Under the pieces are notes generated by a model that saw only the letters and a program-made list of their open reading frames with translations, was not told where the DNA came from and searched no databases. From assembly GCA_016098155.1 (NCBI GenBank), contig JAAAJB010000203.1, positions 1-54,101 of the forward strand: a stretch of DNA of 54,101 nucleotides, given 5' to 3'. This stretch comes from Actinomortierella ambigua. Its lineage: Eukaryota > Mortierellomycota > Mortierellomycetes > Mortierellales > Mortierellaceae. Position numbers and translations under genes: made by a program. This document shows positions 42,744-53,647 of this stretch, piece after piece (the stretch's first letter is position 1; each line of letters opens with the position of its first letter).

Positions 42744-45652
42744 TCAAATCCAAACGGATCCAATCTCGTACGACGGCCCTGCCCAGGCTCTACACGATGG
42801 CTCGAGCTGTACCTCCTTGCCATTGACCATCCATGGCTCCGCCAAGGTGGACGAACTTTGATCTTTGATCGACATCCTGTTGCTAACCCCACTGCCGTTG
42901 CCTCTGTCGCTTTGGATAGGACGAGCAAGCCACACCTGTGTGGACCGAGTGAGGCTCGCTGGCAGCGGATGCAGGTGAATCTGGTCCCCTTCCACAGCCG
43001 CAATCTCAGCCATTGGTAAAAAGTGGCCGCATCGAGTAGTCAAGACTGTCAGTTGCGACATGGCTGTATCCATCCACGGCTGGGCTGGATGATGATGATG
43101 ATGACGTGAAGGGGGAGGCGCCAGGCACATTTGGCCCTGCGAGTCTTTGACCCGGACAAAGACCACTGTCTCACGTTTCTGCAGCGTATAAGCGGACGAG
43201 GCTGCTCCAAAGAGACCCAGGACGGAGTGAAAATAGATGGACGCATGCCTCCCCTTGCCCCCTGTGATAACGGCCGTCCGAATCTCCTCGCCATGATCGC
43301 GTGCAATCATCTGGTCAAGCACATTAAGACAGATCTGTTGCTGCCTTGATGTCAGGTTGACTGCAACGATGAAGATGCGCCCTTGCCACTCGACGTGGAC
43401 CAAATAGACATCCTTTTGATCGACTAAGGGCTGGATGATTCTGATGATCCTAGATGCCGGCATGCTGGAATAGCCAGGCATGGATGGCCAGGGATGAAAC
43501 AACGACAGCATCCATTTTTGGTCGCCATCCATTGTCTGCACGTCCATAGGATCCGACGTAAAGACGAGATGGCCCAAGAGGTGGTTCAGACTCATCAACG
43601 TGAGCCTCTCCTGGCGTGTGAGACCCATCGACCACGTTCGCGTAAAGTACACATCAGGATCGTTGCCAAAGAAGCGACCCGATAAACCCCAGCGAGCCAG
43701 AGTGTCAGTCAGGGAGTTGAAGGTTGAGATGTACTCGCGATCATGGAAGAATCGCTGTGGGCTATCCCACACGGCACCTACATCGCAACCGATACGACAG
43801 TAGTCGGTGAGCATCATGGCTGAACCGAGCGGAACACCACATCCAAGTAATAGTGTGTCTGAGCCAGCCCAGTCGCGCACCATCTGCATGGCCTCCCACA
43901 TGAGCTGGCCACGCGTCTTGCCATTCCTGGGCACCTGTGCCGCTGCGAACAAAAAATCGAGCTTGAGGATCTGAAACCCCCAATCTTGGGTAACCGTTCG
44001 AAAGACGTTTGCGAGGTGGTCCCGAACATGGCGATTCTCTAAATCCAGGGCAACTGCGCCGGCGTGAAAGGCCGGGTGAGCAAGCATCATCTTGGAGGCA
44101 TTGGAATCGCGTGGACGACAGCAACTGAATGGGTTCCAAAACTGCTCAGCCTCGCCCTCGGGCCAGTGTATGAACCAGTCTGGATGATCCCTGACAATCT
44201 TGGACTTCTTCGACGCACAGAATGGCGCCATCCAAAGGCCGGGCATCAGCCCGTGTTGGCGGATCTGGTGGGCGATATGCTTCATACCGTGCGGAAACTT
44301 GGTCGTATCCACATCCAGCCAATCCCCAACGATAGTGTAGCCATCGTCAATCTGTAGGACCTTTGCAGGCCACTCCGAACGAGTGGAGTCGCTTTTTGCA
44401 GAGGTAAAGTGGCCAAGGTTCTCGAGAATGACAGCCTCGTTGATGTTCTCGTAATGCAAATACCAACTTGTCCATCCAGACACTTGCTCGTGCACGCTGT
44501 CCTTGATCACCCGACGGTCGCCGAGCGTGCTTTTCCACGCATCTGCATACTCGTCCCAGACTTTGGCATCATTGTCGCCCCAAGCGAAGAACGTCTTCAA
44601 TTCAAGCGAGTCTCTCTGTTCGTGGAGCTTTGAGTGGATCATAGTATAACACGTGTTTGAGAAAAAAAATGTCAGCGCACATATTCATGCTTCCTCATGA
44701 TCGAAGCCTCTGCCCTTTTTTTCCAGTTTTATCGTCTTTTGCAACCTACCAAGCGACCTTTGACATCTTGGTAGATAGTCAAAGTGTTTGCGACGTGATC
44801 CACAATAAAGTAAGTGTACCCCAGATTCTCGGAGAGGGATCCACAAAAGACCAATTCACCCGGTCGGCGAAGGTGTGGTGAGGGCTGCTCGGATGATTCA
44901 CCATGAGCATGTTGCTGGAGAGTGTTGGCTTTGTCGCGCAGGATCGTCCATACATGCGAATGCACAAGACCGCGCTGGCCCGAGTACTCGTAGATGTCCA
45001 TGTCGGAGGCGAGGCCCAGGTGAGTAATCTGATTGTAGAACCAATTGGGCTTTTCAAAGACACTATTGGCATCCTGGCCAGCCTGACTCTTTGTCCATGA
45101 CTGGAAACCGTTTGCGAACGACGATTTGCCGTCGAGGTTGATGGCGATGTTGCTGGGGGACGAAGGGGCGAGAGATACCTTGAAGGACTGGATCGCAATC
45201 GGGCGTGGCTCCTGGTGGTCAGAAGAGGCCGCCTCCTCGTGCTGCTCCCCAGCAACCTCTTGAGCATGTATTGAATTTCCCACGAAACCACGTGGTGAGA
45301 GGGGTAGGCGCTCGAGTCGGACTTTGATCGTCTGGATGGCGCACTGTGCGGCGTTTGAAGGGGGCGGAGAAGTAACCATCGACACAAGGAGGCGCCAACC
45401 TGCCAGGCGGCCATCGGTGGTCTTGGGAGCAAGCGTCCACCAGTCTTTTGTACAATCGCCATTCTCAGCGGGGATGTGAGGGTGGATTAGCCCTGTGAAC
45501 AAGATTGTATCTCGGCGATCTTTGCCTGGGTGTGGGACCAATACTTGGACCTCAACCACCCAGGGACCCATAACAAGAGACGTGAAAGTATGCAGGGAGG
45601 ACCAAGCCATCACGGATGAATGGAGACGGAATGAACAAAAGGAATGACCCAT
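42744..45652 (-). CDS. GH36-family alpha-galactosidase-like enzyme
   Basis: Glycoside hydrolase of family GH36 (clan GH-D), 928 residues in two exons, 45652-44750 and 44627-42744. The intron acceptor lies inside the apparent ATG of the second frame, and splicing joins DVKGRL to LHEQRDSLEL. The first 300 residues are a beta-sandwich-like N-terminal part, with NGFQSWTKSQ and DMDIYEYSGQRGLVHSHVW. The TIM barrel follows: LQIDDGYTIVGDW, GLMPGLWMAPF, QILKLDFLFAA with the likely nucleophile Asp525, LLGCGVPLGSAM, and RIGCDVGAVWDS with the likely acid/base Asp583. A C-terminal beta domain ends in SVWI. No signal peptide is seen, so it is probably intracellular. Family members include alpha-galactosidases and raffinose-family transferases; which one this is cannot be told. 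An internal Met at residue 15 is an alternative start. Confidence 0.88.
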
Positions 45653-45980
45653 CTAACAGTTTCACTACCCACGCCTTCCCTTTCTCACAGATTTAACCTT
45701 GCAGCCCTGCTTTTGATTTCCAGTCGGGGCAAAGGGTTTGTGTCCCCCCGCCGCGTCCCACAAACAACTCTTTCCTGCTCATGATCCTTGACGGACTAAG
45801 AGCAGAAAAAAAAGCCGTGTTTATATAATATAAATTACAAAATTGGGGGATCTCAAAGTCCATTGCCCTGCCCTCGCAGGTTCAAACGGACCAAGCAAAA
45901 CAAAAACGAGGATAACTACCATTGTCCTGGAACAATGCTTGACAAAAAGGAGAGTGCAAGTTTCCCATGATCGGTCACAA
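45653..45980. other. Spacer between GH36 and SLC35F-type genes
   Basis: About 330 bases containing the GH36 promoter and the SLC35F-type 3' end. An A-run (45807-45814) and a short AT stretch (tttatataatataaatt, 45820-45836) are the only notable features. Confidence 0.6.
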
Positions 45981-47340
45981 TTAGGCGTGGCTAGACGCAT
46001 CAGAAGGGACGGGTTGGCCTCTCTGATCATCCTTCAGAAGGATGCGCTTGAACTTGGGTTCAGGTGCTGGGTAAATGTTGTAGACGATGATGCCCAAGAT
46101 GATGAGAACGTAGGCGACAGGATACAGTTCTTGGATGGTATACTTGAAGAGGAGAATACCAAAGATGAGCGTGTAAAAGTCGCTCGTCAACAAGCTTAGG
46201 TTGAAGAAGGTGGCCGAGGCACGGCGGAGCAAGATGGGCGAGACGGAGTATAGAATGAACATGGCAATGTCGAATCCAATAATGTATCCGACGATTGAGG
46301 CGCTCCATTCCATACGTTGTAGCTCGGTGCGCTCGAGGATGGCAAGTTGGACACCATTAAGGATGGTGGCCCACATGCCCATCTGGCCAACAACTTCATA
46401 CATGGGAGCTTGACGGACCAAAAACTCTTGATAGACGTTCGAGACAGCGTACAGGGTGGCGCCAGCAATGCAGAAAAGGTCGCCCTTGACGTAGTCTGAT
46501 CCAGGATAGTTTTTGCCGGCCTCCATGTCACTCCAGATCAACAAGCCCATGCCGATCATGCAGATGAAGACGCCAAGGTAGTGATAACGGATGAAGCGCA
46601 TCTTCAAGAAGAACAACGAGAGCAGGACAACACAGGGGATTGTCCATGCATCCAACAACATGGCCGACAGGAGTGAGGTGTAGCTGTACGCCTTGACCAT
46701 AAAATAGTTTGCCTCAACGTCCACGACGGCAAAGATCATATCTATGCCGGAGATGGCGTTGGAAGGTCGAGAACGTTCAAAAAAAAAAAAGTCAAAAGGG
46801 ATTTAGCAACAACAGATGGGGAGATGGACCAATGAGCGCAACTCTGATTTTGTTTTTGTTATTGTTTCGGTGAAAAAGACAGCCCAGATCGTGGTAAAGA
46901 CAGAGGGAAGGCTTACAGTATCCAGCACGACGACGGATGATCTGGAGCCAGCCTCGGAAACCCACTTTGTAAATGGTGATGGCAGTGTAGACAACACCGA
47001 GAACAAAGTAGTTCAAGAAGGACTGGGTGGTTGGGATGGAGACGTTGTTCTCGGAAAGCTTGGTGGTCATAACACTCGTTGCGGTGATACAGAGAGAGAG
47101 AAGCTGGCCCAACGCTAAGATCACCATAGTCTTGCGGGAGAAGAGGCGGGCTCGCCAGCCAACCGTGGTCGAGGCAGCCTCATTGCTCGAGAGGATCGAG
47201 CCTGTCTCGCGGGCGTCGCGCATCTTTACTGTCTCTGCCGTCAGCTTGTTGGTTGTGTCTGCGACAGGCACAGCCACAACCGTTGCTTCAGGAACCGAGT
47301 GAGTGGCGGTGGTGTTGCCAGGGGTAGTGACACTGGACAT
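45981..47340 (-). CDS. SLC35F1/F2-like membrane transporter
   Basis: Predicted multi-pass transporter of the drug/metabolite superfamily, SLC35F group, 394 residues in two exons: 47340-46917 and 46741-45981. The GTAAGC donor and CATAG acceptor join IIRRRAGY to YMIFAVVDVEANYFMVKAY, the signature of this group. About ten hydrophobic segments are visible: MVILALGQLLSLCI, FLNYFVLGVVYTAI, MIFAVVDVEANYF, TIPCVVLLSLFF, YLGVFICMIGMGLLI, GDLFCIAGATLYAV, MGMWATILNGVQLA, IVGYIIGFDIAMFILY, SLLTSDFYTLIFGILLF and VAYVLIILGIIVYNIY. The N-terminus (about 60 residues) and C-terminal tail are polar and likely cytosolic. The substrate in fungi is not established. The neighbouring GH36 gene is a separate unit. 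Confidence 0.9.
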
Positions 47341-48401
47341 TTCGGATTCTTCGGTTTTTGGTGTTTGTGGATGAGATGGAAATGCAGAACGCAGCTATTG
47401 CCAGCCACTGTGGGAATGCAGGGAGGGAGGAAGAAAAAGGGGGTGGGGGGTATGCCTTTAGGTGATGGGGCGAGAGAAAGGCAGGAAGCTCTAAGGATTG
47501 CATGATGCCTGCATGGGAGACTATATACCCCCCCCTCCTCCAGGGCGTCCATAGCACGTCACATTTTTTTTTTATTTTGGACGACTTGAAGACCCTTTAT
47601 CACAGATTTGCGTTTTCGGTTGCTGGTGAACAAGCCACATCTCGGCAAGTTTTTTTCCGACGGTGACACAGCCAAGTCCATGGTTCCCCACCACACCAGC
47701 ACTTGCTCGTAGTAATAAAGAGGTCTACCCACCTTCTCAGCGTGCTTTCCTTTCCTTTCCCTTCCTTTTACTTGGGAGAGGGGCCTAGTGTTTTCTGTCC
47801 TCCACAATATATACATACACTTGTGCGTTGGGCATCCCGGATAAACATAGAAGCGATGCAAGGGAGCGCAGCTGGGTTACGAGAGCAACAGGGTGGAATG
47901 ATTGTCAACATTCTCGGTAAACTCGTCCGATAACATCCCACATGGCCGTGGTATGCTCGCGGTAGTGTACGCCAAACCTCAGACAACCTGGACTTCTCGG
48001 ACCACCACCAATTGACCAATTAAGCAGCGACTGTTGATTTCGTTGCTTATTTTAGATTTCTCCACTTATGGGGCAGGATCGAGTCGTTCATCATCTTGGC
48101 ATTCTACAGAGAGACAGAGGCGCATTGACTCCAAATAAAGGAATCCTTCCAAGAACGATCGATACGTGTTCCCATGCATTGGTCAAGAAAGATAGCCTCG
48201 CTTCGCTTGCTACAAGGAATAATAACCATTTTCAGAGACATGATCTCACTCTCTCATTTCTGGAAATTTGCACAACAAATATAAAGGCTCCCTTTTTTCT
48301 TCCTTTCTTTCCAAAGAACCATCCCACACTCCCTCCCTCCACACTCCCACCCACCCACCCACCCACACATACACACATACACACACATATATACACACTC
48401 A
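47341..48401. promoter_or_regulatory. Divergent promoter region, SLC35F-type and P450 genes
   Basis: Both neighbours start here and run apart. The stretch holds G and C runs (47435-47450, 47528-47540), an AT run (47564-47576), and just ahead of the P450 start a C/A-rich stretch with cacccacc repeats and acacacat repeats (48340-48398). ORFs are short and unrecognised. Confidence 0.6.
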
Positions 48402-50225
48402 ATGAACTGGAACACTGTTCTCTCTGCCACGGTTGCCCTCGGCGCCATGGGCTATGTCTTGGGCCCCAAGCGGAAAAAGACTGAGCTTGAACTAAAGTCC
48501 AAGGCTATCCCCTGCCCTCCCTCGTACCTTCCCTTCCAGATCGACTCGACCGTTTTGCACATTGGCTCGCTCTTGCTCGGAGGCGACGAACTGGAGATCT
48601 TGCGCGATGCCACAGACCAATATGGCCACACCGTCAACCTCAGGGCCATGGCCGAGGACTTTATTCTCGTCATCGACCCCGTCAATATTCAGCACATCCT
48701 TGTCAAGAACTTCACCAATTACGAAAAAGGCCCCGAGTTCTTCGACGCTTTTCACACCTTTTTGGGATCCGGAATCTTTAATGTTGGTAAGGTTTACGGC
48801 TCTTGTGCTTAGGCTGTGAGCATCGCTCGAAACTGTCCAAAATCACTCACTGCAGGCTACTATTCTCACAATACGAAATCAGATGGAGAGCAATGGAAAA
48901 CACAACGTACGATTGCCCGGTAGGTTTTTTGTTTTGTTTGTTCAATGGATTGATTATTTTGTCCAACTACCCTAGTCTGTGCCCACTTTTTCTCTATTTT
49001 TTTCATGCACCTATTCATCCGCAATGCACATCAACTAACTAACATGGAACATCACTCTGCCCACTAGACCTCACTTTATGACAAACGAGTTCAAGGATGC
49101 CAAACTGATCAACAAGCACGTCGATAAGCTCATTGAAGTCTTTGACCGCCAGATTAACGCCCACCCTGACGCCCCCCTCGATGTGCAAGACCTCTTCTGC
49201 CGCTTCACCCTCGATGCCTCGGCAGAGTTTTTGTTTGGCGAGGCAGTGAATGCACTCGAGGAGGAGCACTCCAGCTTCTCCAGGGCATTCAACTATGCGC
49301 AACTGATCACTGCCTGGCGATTGCGGGTCCCCAAGTGGCGTTGGTTTGTGCCCTCATCTCGCCTCAAGAGCGAGATTGGTGTGCTGGATGACTTTGTGTA
49401 TCGCATCGTCGACAATGCGATCGCACGCAAGGAGAAGAGAGAGAGTGGCGCACAAGACCTGGACGCTGAGAACGAGGGGAAGAAGTCTGGCTATGACAAC
49501 ATGTTGGACCACTTTATTAGTGCGCAGGAAACACTCGATCGCACTTATCTCCGTGACATGTTGATGAACTTTATGGTTGCTGGCCGTGATACGGTAAGGA
49601 AGCTGGAGTGATTGTGTGTGTGTGTGTGGGGGGGGGGAAGGGACAAAAGATTGGGTGAAGGCGGAGTTGCTGCACGTTCAAGCTTTCTGTAAATTAACCT
49701 TTTTTTTTTTTTTTTTTTTTTGTTGCATCGTCTCTGTCTCAAACTTGTTCCGTTTCGAATGGTGATCGGTGACGCGTCTAGACGGCCTCACTTCTCACCT
49801 GGACTTTCTGGCATTTGGCTCATCATCCCGATGTGGTCGAGCGGATGCGAGAGGAAATCGATCGTGTCGTGGGAGACAGAGCCCCTGAATTTGAGGACAT
49901 TCGACAGCTCAAGTAAATCTCGCACAAGTTATCGGACGAACCCATCCAAAGACAACCAGAGTGCAAACTTTCATTTTTTTTCTAACTATCCATATCATGT
50001 CGTGTCCACCTTTAGGTTCATGAAGCAAGTTGTCAACGAAGTGCTTCGACTCTGCCCACCTGTCCCTTTCAACGTGCGACAGAGCGTCGAGGAAGATGTG
50101 CTGCCCAATGGCTACTATGTGCCCGCTCACACCATGGTTGGCTATTCGTAAGTTATAGAGCGATATCTTTAAAGTCTGTCTATTTTCTCTTATTTGGCTC
50201 TGAATTGCCCTGGGAGCTAACGTTT

Positions 50226-50264
<39 letters not shown>

Positions 50265-50663
50265 ACAGGGCATATGTCACCCATCGCGTGAAAGAGCTCT
50301 GGGGTGAAGATGCTGAAGAGTTTAACCCTGACCGTTGGGGCCCTGCCCGTGTTCATGAGATCCGACCTTTCATGTTTGTTCCCTTCCATGCTGGCCCACG
50401 TATCTGTCTTGGTAAGAAAATAGCGTCTACTTTAGTGAACTGTTGGACGAGAAGAAAGAACAACGTTCTAAAACATTCCTAATCTTTTGTCTATAGGTCA
50501 AAACTTTGCATATACGGAGGCCATGACGACTTTGGCCCGCCTCGTGCCGAGGTATGACATTAAACTGGTGAAAGACTTTAAGCCTCGCCAGTTTGCAGAT
50601 ATTGTCCTCTTCTCGCACAATGGTATGAAGGTACATCTTGTGCCTGTGGCCAAGGGCGAGTGA
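48402..50663 (+). CDS. Cytochrome P450 monooxygenase
   Basis: Haem-thiolate monooxygenase of 506 residues, most like the fungal CYP52/CYP63-type alkane and fatty-acid hydroxylases, probably anchored in the ER. Seven exons: 48402-48786, 48883-48919, 49068-49593, 49782-49912, 50016-50147, 50269-50411 and 50497-50663, all GT-AG and phase-consistent. Visible: an N-terminal hydrophobic stretch (TVLSATVALGAMGYVLG) followed by basic KRKK, the C-helix DGEQWKTQR, the I-helix oxygen-binding AGRDTTASLLTW (spanning introns 3-4), ExxR in NEVLRLCP, FNPDRW, and the haem loop FHAGPRICLG with Cys450 as iron ligand. Exon 2 is only 37 bases. The start has no competing upstream ATG in frame. The reductase partner is not in the window. 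Family is certain, substrate only suggested. Confidence 0.93.
50230..50262 (+). repeat. CT microsatellite at a P450 3' splice site
   Basis: About 16 CT units end a few bases before the CACAG acceptor of exon 6 (exon starts at 50269). It serves as the polypyrimidine tract of intron 5. Confidence 0.9.
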
Positions 50664-50953
50664 ACCTGGCGATTTCTCTCCACGTTGGTCAAGGCACGTC
50701 CCTTCACACACCAAATGCCTACCAATAATTTTCAACTATTTTTTCTTCAATAAAAATCGATACTCTACCATGAAAATCTTTGAGTGGATGGTAGCGGTGT
50801 TGGTTAGTTCTTCATACGAAAAGGCTGCATATTGTCACCCAAAGACAATTCATACAAGTGCAAAGATCATTCAACAAAGAAAGAATGTGTTTGTCCTCTT
50901 CCCTATATAAAAGAGGATTTTGATACTCTATTTTCTCACAGACAACATACAAT
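50664..50953 (+). promoter_or_regulatory. Spacer and promoter of the AT-hook gene
   Basis: Under 300 bases between the P450 stop and the next start. A tatataaaagagg stretch at about 50903-50915 lies about 40-50 bases ahead of the ATG and is a reasonable TATA-like element. Confidence 0.5.
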
Positions 50954-52129
50954 ATGCCTACGACACCCCAAAGCTCCACGCAGCCAACGCGAGTTTCGGC
51001 TCGACTACAAGCCAAGCGCGAGAAGCAAGCGGCAATTGCCGCTGCTGCTACAAGTGCTGCGACTCCCCTTACCTCTACTGTGGCCACGACAGCCTCTCCC
51101 ACTGCAATCTCCCTTTCTCAGGACATGTCCGCCACAACTATCACGCCCGAGTCATCTACTCCTCCTCGCAGGCGCCGAGGACGTCCTCAAAACACGCCAA
51201 CCACTACAAAGTCCACCAGTACCACGTTGCCCGAGTCATCAGAACCTCCTCGAAGGCGCCGAGGACGTCCTCGCAAAAAGTCAAAGCCCATCGCCCCTCA
51301 GACCGTTGCAGAGGCACCATCACCTGCGAGCAGTACGTCTATCCAGGCCACAGCAGAAAGTTCGACCGAGGACACCACGACTGCAGTCGCCGAGCCTTTG
51401 CCGGGTGCTTATCCAAGCTCATCGTCATCACCATCGTCGTCGTCGTCCACCGACATGGATTCAGATTCCAAGGTGCCTAGCCGCTCAGCTAATAAACGCA
51501 AGAAACTGGGTTCATCACAGGCTCTTATCGCTGCCGAATCCGTCGAAGAAGGTCCAGCGAACAAGAAGACCAGAGTTACGCGCTCGTTGACAAAGTCCAG
51601 GGCCCTTGAGTCTCAGTCTACCAAGAGCCTTACAGCAGATCAAGGAGGAAGTACCGAGCTGGCCGAGACGGCAGGTGAGGGGTCGCCTAGCGCAGGCGAG
51701 CCATGCGGATATGATCCCTCAGAGGTGGACGGTGTGGTACCTAATGTCATTGGAGACCAGGATGGCGAAGAGGCTGGCGATGCTCCTCCGAGGGAGAGCG
51801 AGAGCGAAAGCAATCTCAATGATGACATGACGGCAGGCGCTTCACGAGAGAAGGAAAAAGGAAAAGAAATCGAGACTAGCAAAGACGATGATGGCGACAC
51901 AATCTTTCATGGCACTCTTGATCCCACCTCGGAGCAGCACACCCAGAAAGCCAATGACAATGGAGGCAGCCCACCGGACGAGGACGCTCTTCCACAGGAG
52001 GGCAGAGGGAGGAGCCATGCGGCAGTAAGGCAGCCGCCTCTGACGCGGTTCGAGATGGATAGCGTTATCGCGTTAGCGACACTCATACGTCGCACGAGAC
52101 GGATCCAAGAGGCGAGGTTAATGAAATAA
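50954..52129 (+). CDS. AT-hook protein, unknown function
   Basis: Single-exon ORF of 391 residues. It has two AT-hook cores, PPRRRRGRPQN (about 70-80) and PPRRRRGRPRKK (about 98-109), which bind the minor groove of AT-rich DNA. They lie in an in-frame duplicated unit of 28 residues (84 bases). Most of the rest is disordered: Ser/Thr/Ala-rich, a poly-Ser tract near 155-165, basic NKRKK and NKKTR patches that could be nuclear signals, and a long acidic C-terminal half (for example RESESESNLNDD). The last 35 residues (RFEMDSVIALATLIRRTRRIQEAR) look helical and amphipathic and could mediate dimerisation. The protein is probably nuclear and chromatin-associated. The second hook matches the full RGRP consensus with flanking basics; the first is weaker on its C-terminal side. 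No family is recognised beyond the hooks. Confidence 0.78.
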   Translation: MPTTPQSSTQPTRVSARLQAKREKQAAIAAAATSAATPLTSTVATTASPTAISLSQDMSATTITPESSTPPRRRRGRPQNTPTTTKSTSTTLPESSEPPRRRRGRPRKKSKPIAPQTVAEAPSPASSTSIQATAESSTEDTTTAVAEPLPGAYPSSSSSPSSSSSTDMDSDSKVPSRSANKRKKLGSSQALIAAESVEEGPANKKTRVTRSLTKSRALESQSTKSLTADQGGSTELAETAGEGSPSAGEPCGYDPSEVDGVVPNVIGDQDGEEAGDAPPRESESESNLNDDMTAGASREKEKGKEIETSKDDDGDTIFHGTLDPTSEQHTQKANDNGGSPPDEDALPQEGRGRSHAAVRQPPLTRFEMDSVIALATLIRRTRRIQEARLMK

Positions 52130-52280
52130 CGAAGTGCCCTATCTGGAGAAGCAAATGCTCACAAGAAATAAAAAATCAACAGTAGCAGCAGCCACCGTCA
52201 TCACCACCACCACCGCCACCTCAGCAACAACAGCGCAAGCAACATCAGAACGCACAAATAGCATTAGCAAGCCTCCCGAT

Positions 52281-52912
52281 CTGAAATTGCGATTTATAGG
52301 AGAAAGCTATAGAAAACTACCACAAATGCGATTAAATTGTGAGTGGCTGGTAAATATGTGTGTGGTTTTAGCGGCGAATTTGATCTTGCCGTATGGCTTC
52401 TTGTAAAGGTCTAGATCCGCATACTCGTGGAAGTTGTGTGCCGCCACTTTGGGGTGGAGCTTGCAGGTGAAACGAAAGATGTCGACAACGGCCAAGCGGA
52501 ATGCCAGACGAAACCCGAGACCTCTGCCATGCTTGGATTCTGAATGCTGCAGTTGCTGCAGAGGTTGGAAGCAACAGCGTTTTCAAAGGAAGAAGGTTCT
52601 CCTTCTGAACTAACCTAGCAGCCTCAAGAATGTTTTGGAGAAACTTTTTGGCCAGATCGCGTTGACATTATTGTGAAGCATTGTCAGGGCCGTTGCGGGT
52701 GCAGGTAGACTTCTTGGTTGCCTCCACCGTGATATCAGAGAGAGGGTTGCGTCTTTGTTTAGGAAAAGGCGCATTTGGAAGATACCAGGCCCTTCTCGCC
52801 AAAAACATCACGCCGCTAAAGCCACACACATATTTACCACCTTTTATTCAGTCGCAATTTTTCGCATTTGTGGTAGTTTTCTATATCTTTTCCCTATAAA
52901 TCGCAATTTCAG
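52281..52912 (-). mobile_element. 632-bp terminal-inverted-repeat element
   Basis: The left end (52281-52376) and the reverse complement of the right end (52811-52912) match closely over about 100 bases. Both begin ctgaaattgcgatttatagg, share tatagaaaactaccacaaatg, and continue to gtaaatatgtgtgtgg and ttagcggcg; only a few substitutions and small indels separate them. The interior reads on the minus strand as a decayed ORF: RRAWYLPNAPFPKQRRNPL and following, one in-frame stop near 52666, then QRDLAKKFLQNILEAARLVQ and onward. A frame change leads to VDIFRFTCKLHPKVAAHNFH, which runs into the left arm. No transposase motif is recognised. Flanks are cccgat and cgtaga, so no clear target-site duplication. 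Best read as a non-autonomous DNA transposon (MITE-like). Confidence 0.75.
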
Positions 52913-53293
52913 CGTAGAACTAGAAAGGTAGATGCTCTGTATTTAGATGTCTCGCCCAGCTTCACCGCGCGGGCTCTTGTCGCCACAACGAAATATGGAC
53001 TGCGGGGGATTGGACCTACGATTCGGTCCTGATAATATCGGTCCCAGTACGAAAATCGCTTCGCCCAGAAACCGTCTCATGAGATACTGAGGTCCTAGCT
53101 TGCCTGGGGCTTGGAGGTGCAGAAAGAAACGAGGAACATAATCGCTGAGCATGGGTGCAACTCCAAAGTAAGGTACTGGATGCGCGGTACATGTGCAGCG
53201 CTATCGAAGTTGTTAAAAAGACAGAAAGGGCGGCGACCTATCCGACATACGCGCTTGATACTGAGGTTGGAGGAAGGGAGAGTGTTTTATTCC
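52913..53293. other. Spacer with no recognised gene
   Basis: About 380 bases after the TIR element. One minus-strand frame (52943-53152) is open but unrecognised. I see no gene I can support. Confidence 0.45.
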
Positions 53294-53647
53294 TCAGCAG
53301 TCTACCACTATCTTGTTAACTGACTGGTTGTCCCTCACACAGTAACGGAGCATGATGAAGGTCCCGTCCTGATGCTTGTGCTTCAAGCCGTCGGTCCATA
53401 AGCCTACCATGTCGTCCATCAACGAGGGCATGATTTCCTGTGTCCATGCTTACCTGGGTTGCTCAGCCTTCGAGCCAGGATTATCGTCCGCACATAGAGG
53501 GCCTTGTACGAGGCGCTGCAACCTGGCAGCAAATGGTATTTCTCCTTCACCATAATTAGAGGTAACAGGCTTTTGGAAGAGTGCAATTTTTTGCGCCCAA
53601 GTTGGAATTTCCTGCTCCTGCGTTAAAGCAAAGTCCATGCGTTCCAT
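53294..53647 (-). pseudogene. Relic ORF with a single in-frame stop
   Basis: One minus-strand frame runs from a Met at 53647 to a stop at 53294, broken once by TAA at about 53450. Before the stop: FALTQEQEIPTWAQKIALFQ and GEGEIPFAARLQRLVQGPL. After it: WTQEIMPSLMDDMVGLWTDG and RYCVRDNQSVNKIVVDC. A frame of about 117 codons with a single stop, non-repetitive composition and no frameshift suggests a recently inactivated coding fragment. The stop could derive from CAA by one C-to-T change. I do not recognise the family. Confidence 0.4.

Noticed and set aside
44628..44642. ATG at 44642 as start of a separate alpha-galactosidase gene
   Set aside because: The spliced join between 44750 and 44627 links the N-terminal domain and the barrel of one GH36 protein; the ATG is intronic.
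31339..52129. A biosynthetic gene cluster made of ALDH, GH36, transporter and P450
   Set aside because: Interleaved housekeeping genes (Trm4, Ssb), mixed strands and no synthase or dedicated regulator argue against a cluster.
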